NCBI GenBank assembly: GCA_015056625.1
Contig: SVFY01000003.1
Span: 1 to 64,000, forward strand
Origin: Butyrivibrio sp.
GTDB taxonomy: Bacteria > Bacillota > Clostridia > Lachnospirales > Lachnospiraceae
DNA length: 64,000 bases
Direction: 5' to 3'
Position numbers and translations under genes: made by a program. The notes below the pieces were generated by a model that was given only the letters and a program-made list of their open reading frames with translations, was not told the origin of the DNA and made no database searches. Shown one piece after another: positions 43,601 to 50,012 of this stretch (position 1 is its first letter; each line of letters begins with the position of its first letter).

Positions 43601-44415
43601 CCCACAGCATTTTTAACTTCAGATCCAAGAGCATCGCTTGCAGCGTCCATAGCCTCTGATCTTGAGATCGCTGTGACTACCATGTATGTTCCATCAGGGA
43701 AAATTCCTTCGTCAGCAGAAACTGCTACGTCCATTCCGCCTGCACTTCCTGAGAAGTCCTGTGCTGGCATGTCTGAGAGCTTCATGAATCTTGCTGTGAA
43801 AGAAGTATCTTCATCTATATCAGAAGGAACAAGAGTTTCATCGCTTGTTACTGTATTTCCATCTTCGTCAACCCACTCTGTAAATTGATAGTACTTGTTT
43901 ACTGCGCTGGCTGTTGAACCTTCGAACTTTGCGTCCTTATCATTGATGTCGATGGTCTCTTTTGACTTTGAAACCCTTCCACCAAGCTCAGCCTTGTAGG
44001 TTACTGTTACCTCTTTAATCTCAGGGAGCTTTTCTTCCTCTTCAGGAATGATCTCTTCCTCAGGGATTATCTCTTCTTCAGGGATGATCTCTTCGCCCTC
44101 TGCTGGGATTTCCTCAGGATCCTCTCCAGGGTTTTCACCATCTTCGCTTCCGCCTTCACCGGCGCCCTCATTTTCGCCTTCGGAGGCATCTTCAGGTGAT
44201 CCCTCATCTGAAGGCTCTACATATTCCGGCTCTGATTCTTCAGGCTCAGAATAATCCTCCTCTTCTGCCGGCTGGCTTTCTTCATTTGAAGGCTCCTCTA
44301 ACTGGATGTCCTCCTCGGCAAATACTCTTATGGTTGCAAGATCACTTTGGAAAGTGGTTGCTATAAGAGCTATTGCCAGTAAGAATGATAAAAATCTGTT
44401 CCATTTTCTTAACAT
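37687..44415 (-). CDS. Giant repeat-containing surface protein
   Basis: 2242 residues. Signal peptide about 1-33. Residues about 35-130 are Glu/Pro-rich with an exact IIPEEE triplicate (EEIIPEEEIIPEEE). Residues about 340-1200 hold InlB/Listeria-Bacteroides type repeats (WITFDKNDGGNGG, GYTFGGWYAEQGSG, LYAKWTANL). Residues about 1430-2200 hold alternating MBG-like units (KVYDGTALTAGG, SDNTYSLVW and GGEFIYDGEPHGA). The end VLGARRAKTDDVSNRAARIFAALIAAGIAAALLATRKKDEDEA is split here as a LGARRAKTDD-like sorting motif, a hydrophobic segment and a charged tail. It is likely cell-wall or membrane anchored and adhesive. RBS GAGGAGG. Confidence 0.88.
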   Translation of the reverse strand: MLRKWNRFLSFLLAIALIATTFQSDLATIRVFAEEDIQLEEPSNEESQPAEEEDYSEPEESEPEYVEPSDEGSPEDASEGENEGAGEGGSEDGENPGEDPEEIPAEGEEIIPEEEIIPEEEIIPEEEEKLPEIKEVTVTYKAELGGRVSKSKETIDINDKDAKFEGSTASAVNKYYQFTEWVDEDGNTVTSDETLVPSDIDEDTSFTARFMKLSDMPAQDFSGSAGGMDVAVSADEGIFPDGTYMVVTAISRSEAMDAASDALGSEVKNAVGVDISFYNADGESIEPANSKMVHVSLSLSNALEGDSFKVIHKDDDGNSDVVANASADGADFETGSFSIYIIADDDEIVIPPEVAVLTYEFYNGETLFGTQSVKNEETLADPGIPTLEAGEEFLGWYVGENKVEFGKAIEVTTSATIKATAKIEKTLYLTFRGLDNEVVQIKKIGAGEEGYPYISTEGPTVEPKDAAQAFKGWSYAQGATKAEASINASQYSEAYPVIVSAHWITFDKNDGGNGGASYTAPAYVEAGEKATDAEPEPPVRAGYTFGGWYAEQGSGDGEVVGPKFDFDSTLDGNITLYAKWTANLTTQYTVILWEQKIDNDKDAADSAKTYDFKATYTETGRTNSPFSESEHVNPYKGEHSDGFHYARCEFVRMEGENKIPVSAIRAKGDSIVNIYFDRNLITISFQYRNNNAWHTLTPLTGLYGQPFTRYPEYTWPDKIGSKSYDWYTKYKETWGGYSGAGTLVTFLTDFIESETLYGFSEGTGKYTINHYKQGTDGQYTPNKPTNSTTEGGGTWKFTNKYEGFEVKSYYIGKSYPSNDEAWTDTHSGGSVDFQNNLFIKYERKKFSLTFMDNFDGTQSEKAKIDGIYYEKSLSGYSGQAPQKEDMPKRLGYEFAGWYEDIAGSTPFNWNQPMPAANKVVYAKYTPITVHITLDPNEGTLPDGQPAEDDLPFHSKVPKDIIMQTTREGYQLVGWYEDGIAYGYPELEKTTVLKAKWRKVGSVSVAYDASPYGSDAPKDHFKYAGDSAVVVAGKPGTINAEYTFIGWRIIGDETNEVHYPNGVFEISSEYIDGNTVTLKAVYQKTGDPGTSTEEATITYDANGGTGGQKSFTYRRNEAFTAKTAAALEFSKAGHKFLGWAKDADATEPWITEGTKIAVDNLGTLPNTLYAVWKANTGKYHIEYYKGEVTEPSDEDHCLGVTDPVEAVVDTQITLTDDQIKAYRPDKGYQDGIQTERPYTVKEGDDNVIYVLYKPITVEVVVKGEQISRVYDGNTYSVKGYEIVSITPGTGYLPTYFYYDGNLDISATHVEDSEEIILDPEKFVNDSSFDDASVKFIIGDVNSNKVEITPAQLTIETFGAEKQYDGTALTAGGSIKGFKGSDSATFTLTGSQTEVGESDNTYSLVWDKAIESDYTRKETIGKLKVTHNQSEIVVTTTGGVWTYDGKEHGATVEVTGIPEGYVLGVHTSNAKAKDVTGAAVEAKCDNLVITYKGEDVTKDLNIEYENGSIVINPAPYTIETYSDEKVYDGTALTAGGKVDGIVENETVDFATTGKQIVPGTSDNTYSLTWGTAKASNYNLKEKIIGKLTVKETEAEIVVTTTAGTFTYDGTLKKAKVGYTGVPDGYTVTEASSDAQATDVTTGIHAKADHFKILNPAGEDVTKKLKITYVEDDLIINPAPLTVVTKGATKVYDGSPLTAEGTIDGFVNGESAPFTVTGSQTDVGKSDNTYEIAWNDDAATAKASNYQVKETVGELEVTEFDQEVTVKTTGGEFIYDGEPHGATSVEVIGLPTGYTYEAASTTTVTEVADGIKDVTADELKIFNNKGEDITEAIRKKFEDDKIRIKERPVTVYIEGNNKTAMYNGKWQEVEGYVETGISDPLYKKDFYQGPAEAKAGRMKVGTTDMGLKDTQFTNNNTNFDVTFKITDGFITIRDRGEGEKYSITAITDPVTKTYTGEVFKDFDYRLVGEGPTDSVIESVTRFIRDGISRLTEGFTMTAGASDGSKEHTVEINGVTFTVTGLYVPTEKRDAGTYDLDIAGTMVIKDPEGNVVTDQFNDLKKEIGKLTIDPMPIHVESPSATKVYDGRPLTNDKVFTDKPWGIGDEVYYSVTGSQTAVGSSANTFEILGDGVNFERNYIIDKKEGTLTVTNAPTPPGGGDDPTPGGGDPTPTTITDTPTPTAATPVATAPPAAVLGAVRDDGPAVLGARRAKTDDVSNRAARIFAALIAAGIAAALLATRKKDEDEA

Positions 44416-44471
44416 AGCTTGTACCTCCTCAACCTAACTATTGTCGTAAAGACGCTCTGCTTAGGTGATTT

Positions 44472-44672
44472 TTAACTTGCTGAGACTGCGTCTCCTGGAA
44501 GCTGCATGCTTGCAGCTTGTGCACTTACCGCTTCGTCAATGAGCTTTATAAGTTCCAGAGTGCTTCTGAAGTGCTCAGTCACATTCTCATCAGCCCATAT
44601 GACTCTGCCCTGCCAAGTGCCGTTTTGGTAATTGTCAACTTTTACGATGAATGTTCCTTTTGTATTTTTCAT
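44472..44672 (-). CDS. Small TWQG-type domain protein
   Basis: 66 residues. GTFIVKVDNYQNGTWQGRVIW, then HFRSTLELIKLIDEAV. Highly similar to the end of the 37009-37521 protein. Upstream TTGTATGATT occurs twice in tandem near 44720-44745 with an AT-rich -10 candidate. Function unknown. Confidence 0.65.
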   Translation of the reverse strand: MKNTKGTFIVKVDNYQNGTWQGRVIWADENVTEHFRSTLELIKLIDEAVSAQAASMQLPGDAVSAS

Positions 44673-45071
44673 GGCATTATCCTCTCTTGCCTTTTGTTAT
44701 ATATATGGTACATGTCTGGTAATCATACAAAAAATCATACAACCCCCGATTTTTTGTAGATTCAGCTTAAAAGAAAATGAATATGATGAAGCTTAAATGA
44801 AGATTCTAAAGGGATTGTAAAGAAAACGTTTGATATGAAATCATTGATTAACAGGGTGTAAACAAAGAATTATAGAATTATGATTTAAGTAGCAGAACCC
44901 CAGTATTTATGCGGGTTTGAGGATTTGATGTTTTACCCGTTCAAAAACATGCTAAAAATTAGTCGCACTAGATATTGTGTCTTCCTATTAATAGGAAATG
45001 AATTGTTTTTTCGTCATTGGAATTGTGGTATACTCGAAAAAGCACAATGGGGTGCAGATGAGGACTTTATT
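44673..45071. other. Intergenic region, divergent promoters
   Basis: Holds the leader of the minus-strand 44472 gene, direct TTGTATGATT repeats, and the pncB promoter with TATACT at 45029-45034. No further gene is supported; a long frame from 44925 has no ribosome site and lies partly upstream of the promoter. Confidence 0.5.
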
Positions 45072-46799
45072 ATGGAAAAGATAGGAATTGTTTTTGGATG
45101 TTTCATACCCCTTCACAAGGGACATGAGTCTTTGATAGAAAGAGCTCTTGCAGAGAACGACCGTATGATCATCGCAGTTTGCGGCTATCAGCAGGATCGT
45201 GGCAAGGACTTTCTTCCTTTCACCATGCGCTACAAGCTGGTAAAAGAGATATTCAGAGACAACCCAAGGGTCATCGTTGGACTTATCGACGACAAGAAGA
45301 TCGGTCTTGACGGGACCTTCACCCACGAGAACTGGGTTGCATGGGGAAAAGAGCTCTTTTACTCCGCAGGTATCGAACCTGATTCCGCCGAGTTTACCTG
45401 GTACACAGGGGAGCCTCCCTACGTGGAGAAATTGCAGCCCATCTATCCGGATCATAAATTTGTCCTTGTGGACCGCACTGTGATCAAAGCCAGCGGGACC
45501 CAGATCAGGAATAACCCCCAGGTCCACCTTGGCGACATCAATTTTGTTTTTGAACAATACCTGCGTAAGACAGGAAAACTTGAGGAGGATCCCATGAATC
45601 CAATTATTGACAGCTTACTTGAAACTGACCTTTACAAATTCTCAATGGGTCAGGCAATCTACCACAACTTCCCGGACTACACCACAACCTGGTCTTTCAA
45701 GTGCAGGAATAAGGATGTGCACTTTACCAAGGAGATGGTTGATGAGATAAAGAGGCAGATCTACCTGTACTGCGACCTTAACTTCACAGAAGATGAGCTC
45801 AACTACCTTGCAGGCATCAAGTGGATCAAGAAGTCCTACGTTGATTTCCTTCGTCTCTGGCATCCAAGATATGAGGATTTCACTATTAATACAGATGCTG
45901 AGTGCGGGCTTGCCATTGAGACCAACGGAACATGGCTCAACACCTCCATGTACGAGATCCCAACACTTGCAATTGTCAACGAAGTATATTTCAGAATGGC
46001 TTATGACTATGATGAGCTTATGGAGAGCTTCGAGGAAAAACTCGATGCCAAGATAGCTCTTTTGACCGACGGAACCTACAATATCGGCGCCTTCTCAGAG
46101 TTCGGACTCAGGAGACGCTTATCCGCTGAGGCTCAGGAGCTTGCAGTACTTAAGCTCAAGGAGGCAAACCTTGGCAAGTCAAAGTTTGTAGGAACATCAA
46201 ACGTTCTTTTAGCTAAAAAACTGGGCGTTAACCCTGTAGGAACCATGGCCCACGAGTGGATCATGTGCGTTGGCCAGGGTAACCACAAGCACAACCCAGC
46301 ATACTCCAACTGGTACGCCCTTGATTACTGGGTAAAGGAGTACGGAATCCTGAACGGAACAGCCCTCACCGACGCCATCACCACAGACTGCTTCCTTCGC
46401 GACTTCCAGCTGACCTATTCAACACTGTTCTCCGGCGTTCGCCACGACAGCGGAGACCCAATCGAATGGGGCGAAAAGATGATCGAGCACTACAAGAGCC
46501 TTGGCATCGATCCAACCACCAAGACCCTTCTGTTCTCAGACAGCCTTGACTTTGAGCGCGCAAGCAAGATCCACGCTCACTTCGACGGCAAAGCCAAGGT
46601 CGCTTTCGGCATCGGAACCTACATCGCTAACGACACCAAGGTTCCAGCCCTCAACATCGTCATGAAGACCACAGCTTGCAACGGCCAGGACGTAGCCAAG
46701 ATCTCCGACGTGGAAGGCAAGGGCATGTGCAAGAACCCCGCCTACGTTGACTACCTCCAGCGCTGCATCAACTGGCGCATGGAGCACGAGATAACCTGA
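45072..46799 (+). CDS. NMN/NaMN adenylyltransferase-nicotinate phosphoribosyltransferase fusion
   Basis: 575 residues from ATG 45072 (GAGGA seven bases before). Residues 1-about 174 are a nucleotidyltransferase: GIVFGCFIPLHKGHESLI with the HxGH motif, and ASGTQIRNNP, as in NadM and NadR. The rest is PncB: DLYKFSMGQAIYHNF, FGLRRRLS, FVGTSNVLLAKKLGVNPVGTMAHEW (phospho-His site in TMAHEW), RHDSGDP and GIGTY. At the junction GAGGAGGAT stands eight bases before an in-frame ATG at 45594, so PncB may also be made alone. Together the enzyme turns nicotinate into NaMN and then adenylates it; nadE, the last step, follows. Confidence 0.9.
   Translation: MEKIGIVFGCFIPLHKGHESLIERALAENDRMIIAVCGYQQDRGKDFLPFTMRYKLVKEIFRDNPRVIVGLIDDKKIGLDGTFTHENWVAWGKELFYSAGIEPDSAEFTWYTGEPPYVEKLQPIYPDHKFVLVDRTVIKASGTQIRNNPQVHLGDINFVFEQYLRKTGKLEEDPMNPIIDSLLETDLYKFSMGQAIYHNFPDYTTTWSFKCRNKDVHFTKEMVDEIKRQIYLYCDLNFTEDELNYLAGIKWIKKSYVDFLRLWHPRYEDFTINTDAECGLAIETNGTWLNTSMYEIPTLAIVNEVYFRMAYDYDELMESFEEKLDAKIALLTDGTYNIGAFSEFGLRRRLSAEAQELAVLKLKEANLGKSKFVGTSNVLLAKKLGVNPVGTMAHEWIMCVGQGNHKHNPAYSNWYALDYWVKEYGILNGTALTDAITTDCFLRDFQLTYSTLFSGVRHDSGDPIEWGEKMIEHYKSLGIDPTTKTLLFSDSLDFERASKIHAHFDGKAKVAFGIGTYIANDTKVPALNIVMKTTACNGQDVAKISDVEGKGMCKNPAYVDYLQRCINWRMEHEIT
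45581..45596 (+). promoter_or_regulatory. Internal ribosome site at PncB junction
   Basis: GAGGAGGAT followed by CCC and ATG (45594-45596), in frame with the fusion. It is stronger than the fusion's own site, and would start PncB at its usual N-terminus (MNPIIDSLLETDLYKFS). Confidence 0.6.
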
Positions 46800-46867
46800 A
46801 CAAGACACGGGGACGGTTCTTCTGTCTCATTGTGCACAATATGACACGGGGACGGTTCTTCTGTCAT
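46799..46867. repeat. Family 1 repeat, two direct modules, between pncB and nadE
   Basis: GACACGGGGACGGTTCTTC twice in the same direction with TCATTGTGCACAATA between. Not a palindrome. Starts at the pncB stop. Confidence 0.9.
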
Positions 46868-46899
46868 GATTTTTCTTTTATTGAGTGAGGAAAAGAGAT

Positions 46900-47649
46900 A
46901 TGAGTTTAGAAAACTTCAATGCAGAAGCTGAAATAGAGAACATCGTGGCCTGGATCAGGGACTGGTTCGCAAACAATGGCCCCAAGGCCAACGCTGTTAT
47001 TGGAATTTCAGGCGGTAAGGACTCCACAATCGTGGCAGCTCTTTTGTGTAAGGCCCTTGACAAGGATCGCGTTGTTGGCGTTCTAATGCCCAACGGCGAG
47101 CAAAAAGATATCGCGGATTCCAAAAAGGTTGTTGAAGTGCTGGGAATAAAGCACTTTATCGTCAATATCAATCCTGCAGTTGAGGGTGAATACGAGGCCC
47201 TGAGGGCGGCAGGCGTAGAGATAGGTAAGGACGCTATCATCAATACTCCTCCCCGGATCAGGATGACTACTCTTTATGCTATTGCGCAGTCACTTCCTGA
47301 GGGCGGACGAGTTACCAACACCTGCAACAGGTCAGAGGACTGGGTTGGCTACTCCACCAAGTACGGCGATGCAGCCGGCGACTTCAGCCCCTGCTCAGAT
47401 TATCTGGTGTGCGAGATGCTCAAGATTGGTGATGCTCTTGGTCTTCCCAAGGAGCTCATCCACAAGACTCCATCTGACGGTCTTTCAGGAATGTCTGATG
47501 AGGACAAGCTTGGCTTTACCTATGCTGCTCTCGATCACTACGTTCTCACAGGGGAGATTGAGGATCAGGCAACAAAAGAAAAGATTGACCGCCTCCACAG
47601 ACTTAATCTCCACAAGCTTCAGACTATTCCAATGTATAAAAGAGCTTGA
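46900..47649 (+). CDS. nadE: Ammonia-dependent NAD synthetase
   Basis: 249 residues from ATG 46900, after GAGGAAAAGAGAT (a GTG further up is less likely). ISGGKDSTIVAALL is the PP-loop; TNTCNRSEDWVGYSTKYGDAAGDFSPCSD and HKTPSDGLSGMSDEDKLG bind NaAD and ammonia. No glutaminase domain, so it takes free ammonia; length fits. It completes NAD synthesis from the upstream fusion enzyme's product. Confidence 0.95.
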   Translation: MSLENFNAEAEIENIVAWIRDWFANNGPKANAVIGISGGKDSTIVAALLCKALDKDRVVGVLMPNGEQKDIADSKKVVEVLGIKHFIVNINPAVEGEYEALRAAGVEIGKDAIINTPPRIRMTTLYAIAQSLPEGGRVTNTCNRSEDWVGYSTKYGDAAGDFSPCSDYLVCEMLKIGDALGLPKELIHKTPSDGLSGMSDEDKLGFTYAALDHYVLTGEIEDQATKEKIDRLHRLNLHKLQTIPMYKRA

Positions 47650-47668
47650 ACCTAAAAGGAAAAGATTT

Positions 47669-47707
47669 AGCGGAAAACCAGGGCTAGCAGCCTTTTGGTT
47701 TTCCGCT
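47669..47707 (+). terminator. Terminator after nadE
   Basis: AGCGGAAAACCA pairs with TGGTTTTCCGCT, 12 bp, then five T. Confidence 0.9.
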
Positions 47708-47742
47708 TTTTATGGTCATTTGAAATTTATTCAATTTAATTG

Positions 47743-47771
47743 TTGACAATATAATTAAATTGTGTTAAATA
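47743..47771 (+). promoter_or_regulatory. trxA promoter
   Basis: TTGACA (47743-47748), 17-base spacer, TAAATA (47766-47771), then an 87-base leader before the thioredoxin start. Confidence 0.75.
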
Positions 47772-47858
47772 TAATTGTATCAAGAAACAATAAACACAAA
47801 CCACTACACCACAACACAGAATAACAAATAATACAAACTCTCGAAAGGAGAACTGATC

Positions 47859-48176
47859 ATGGAATACCAATTCACAGAAGCTAATTTCGAAAACGAAGTT
47901 TTAAAGAGCGATATCCCAGTACTTGTAGATTTCTACGCAGACTGGTGCGGACCTTGCAAGATGATGATGCCAATAGTTGAGAAGATGGCTGAGAAGTATG
48001 ACGGCAAGATGAAGGTTGGCAAGGTTAACTCAGATGAGAACAATGCCCTTGCAGCTAATTACAACATCATGTCAATCCCAAGCTTCCTTATCTTCAAGAA
48101 CGGCGAAGTTATTGATACATTGACAGGTGCTATGTCAGCAGATGCTCTTGCAGCAAGACTTGATGCAGCACTTTGA
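47859..48176 (+). CDS. trxA: Thioredoxin
   Basis: 105 residues, ATG after AAAGGAG. FYADWCGPCKMMMP is the redox active site and SIPSFLIFKNGE carries the cis-Pro. Standard length. Reduces protein disulfides in the cytoplasm. Confidence 0.97.
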   Translation: MEYQFTEANFENEVLKSDIPVLVDFYADWCGPCKMMMPIVEKMAEKYDGKMKVGKVNSDENNALAANYNIMSIPSFLIFKNGEVIDTLTGAMSADALAARLDAAL

Positions 48177-48236
48177 TGCTGCTGCGGGTATCAGCTTTCA
48201 CCGGCAGATATCCGATTCCGCGGGGAAGCCGGATGT

Positions 48237-48250
48237 ACATGTTAACATGT
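48237..48250. other. 14-bp palindrome downstream of trxA
   Basis: ACATGTTAACATGT, in the 296-base region after trxA that also carries a terminator and a family 1 repeat. Possibly an operator; nothing nearby depends on it. Confidence 0.35.
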
Positions 48251-48312
48251 CCACCTGACTTGCACCTGCGAAGATACTTTTTTTCCTCTCAAAGAACACT
48301 CATAACACAAGA

Positions 48313-48345
48313 AAACGCCTCGGGCCTTGGCCCGGGGCGTCTTCT
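48313..48345 (+). terminator. Terminator region downstream of trxA
   Basis: ACGCCTCGGGCC and GGCCCGGGGCGT pair nearly perfectly around TT, followed by CTTCTTATT. Confidence 0.75.
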
Positions 48346-48360
48346 TATTGTAGCCAAAAC

Positions 48361-48471
48361 ATGACACGGGGGGCGGTTCTGCTGACACGGGGACGGTTCT
48401 ACTGTCAGGTTTTATCAAAATAAAACCTGACAGTAGAACCGTCCCCGTGTCAGCAGAACCGTCCATGTTTA
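48361..48471. repeat. Family 1 nested palindrome
   Basis: Centre AAAAT type loop, layer GACACGGGGACGGTTCTACTGTC and outer layer GGGCGGTTCTGCT; the right arm ends at the purF stop. Confidence 0.92.
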
Positions 48472-48472
48472 T

Positions 48473-49861
48473 TCATTCCACTGGATACTTGCTGTCGAAG
48501 CAGGCCTTGCAAAGCTCAAGATCTCCAAGCATTTCCTTGAAATCCTCTATCTGGAGATATGCAAGAGAGTCTGCTCCGATCCTCTGTCTGATGTCTTCAT
48601 AGGAATGCTCGGAAGCAATAAGCTGTCCTGAGCTTGGCACATCTGTGCCGTAGTAGCATGGATACAGGAAAGGCGGAGCGCTGATCCTTACATGGACTTC
48701 TTTTGCACCGGACTGCCTGAGCATCTCGATGATGTATTTCATGGTAGTTCCCCGGACAATGGAGTCGTCTATGAGGACTATCCTCTTATCTTTTACCACG
48801 TCCCTAAGGACATTAAGCTTCATGTGTACTGCTGAGTTTCTCTCCTCGTCAGTGGGTTTGATGAAGCTCCTTCCGATATAGCTGTTCTTGTGAAAAGCAA
48901 TGGCAAATGGGATTCCTGAAGCCTTGGCGTAGCCTTCCGCTGCCGCAAGACCTGAATCCGGAACGCCCGCAACAATGTCAGCCTCCACTGGAAGCCTCTT
49001 TGCAAGGGCCTCTCCAGCCCTGATCCTGGCTTCATGGACCTGGATGCCATCTATCACTGAATCTGTTCTTGCAAAATAGATATATTCAAAAACGCAGTGA
49101 GCATGATGTTTCTGGCAAAGGGACTCATTGCTGAGAAGCTGCCCATCCTCTGTGACAGTAACGATCTCACCAGGCTTTATGTCTCTTATAAACTGGCCGC
49201 CAACCGCATCAATTGCGGCGGTTTCAGAAGCTAAGATGAAGGCGTTATCTCTTTTCCCAAGAACAAGGGGCTTGATCCCGAAGGGGTCTCTCACTGCCAC
49301 CAGCTTGCGGGGACTCATGATGATGCAGGCGTAGCCACCCTTTAAAGTGCCTGCGACACTGATAACAGCCTCCTCAATGCTGGCTGAGCGGATCCTCTCG
49401 CTGATGATCTCGTAGGCAAGGACCTCAGAATCAGAGGTTGTAAAATGAGCCTGGCCGCGGTACATCTGCCTTTCCTTGATCTCGTCGGCGTTCATGATAT
49501 TGCCGTTGTGGACCAGAGCAAGGCTTCCCTTGATGTAGTTCATGGCGATTGGCTGGGCGTTCTCGATGCAGCTTCCGCCGGTGGTTGAGTAGCGCACGTG
49601 GCCAACGCCGATATTCCCCTTGAGGGTCTCGAAATCTTTTTTGGAAAAGACCTCGTTCACAAGGCCCATGTCCTTCTTGGTAGTGATGTTTCCCTTAGGG
49701 CCCTGAGTATCTGAGATTGAAATTCCGGCAGATTCCTGGCCGCGGTGCTGCAGCGCCATCAGGCCATAGTAAATGTCGCGTCCCACCTCAGTTCCAGCGG
49801 GGGCATAAATGCCGAATACGCCGCACTCCTCATGAACCTTATCCATTACGTCAAAAGACAT
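48473..49861 (-). CDS. purF: Amidophosphoribosyltransferase
   Basis: 462 residues from ATG 49861, after GGAGG. Short propeptide, then catalytic ECGVFGIYA; GLMALQHRGQESAG is the glutaminase domain; IVLIDDSIVRGTTM is the PRPP loop; the C-terminal LCKACF adds cluster-type cysteines of the Bacillus-like class. First step of purine synthesis, using glutamine nitrogen. The 151-base gap to gltD has an inverted repeat (TTTTCAAGGATA against TATCCTTTTGAAA, 49879-49920). Confidence 0.95.
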   Translation of the reverse strand: MSFDVMDKVHEECGVFGIYAPAGTEVGRDIYYGLMALQHRGQESAGISISDTQGPKGNITTKKDMGLVNEVFSKKDFETLKGNIGVGHVRYSTTGGSCIENAQPIAMNYIKGSLALVHNGNIMNADEIKERQMYRGQAHFTTSDSEVLAYEIISERIRSASIEEAVISVAGTLKGGYACIIMSPRKLVAVRDPFGIKPLVLGKRDNAFILASETAAIDAVGGQFIRDIKPGEIVTVTEDGQLLSNESLCQKHHAHCVFEYIYFARTDSVIDGIQVHEARIRAGEALAKRLPVEADIVAGVPDSGLAAAEGYAKASGIPFAIAFHKNSYIGRSFIKPTDEERNSAVHMKLNVLRDVVKDKRIVLIDDSIVRGTTMKYIIEMLRQSGAKEVHVRISAPPFLYPCYYGTDVPSSGQLIASEHSYEDIRQRIGADSLAYLQIEDFKEMLGDLELCKACFDSKYPVE

Positions 49862-50012
49862 ATGCTTCCTCCAGTTTCTTTTCAAGGATATTTTCCAAGA
49901 GGAATTATATCCTTTTGAAATAGGATTGGATACCCTAAAATATGTACGAATTCAATAAAATGATCACTGCTGTATATAGCAATTTGAATAGCAAAAACTA
50001 ATCACGATCAAC

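Noticed and set aside
37715..44254. Many plus-strand frames across the surface protein gene
   Set aside because: All are antisense shadows of repetitive coding DNA, without ribosome sites or known motifs.
44925..45071. Longer N-terminus for the NMNAT-PncB fusion
   Set aside because: The ATG at 44925 lies upstream of the promoter -10 (45029-45034), has no ribosome site, and the family starts at the GIVFGCF strand.
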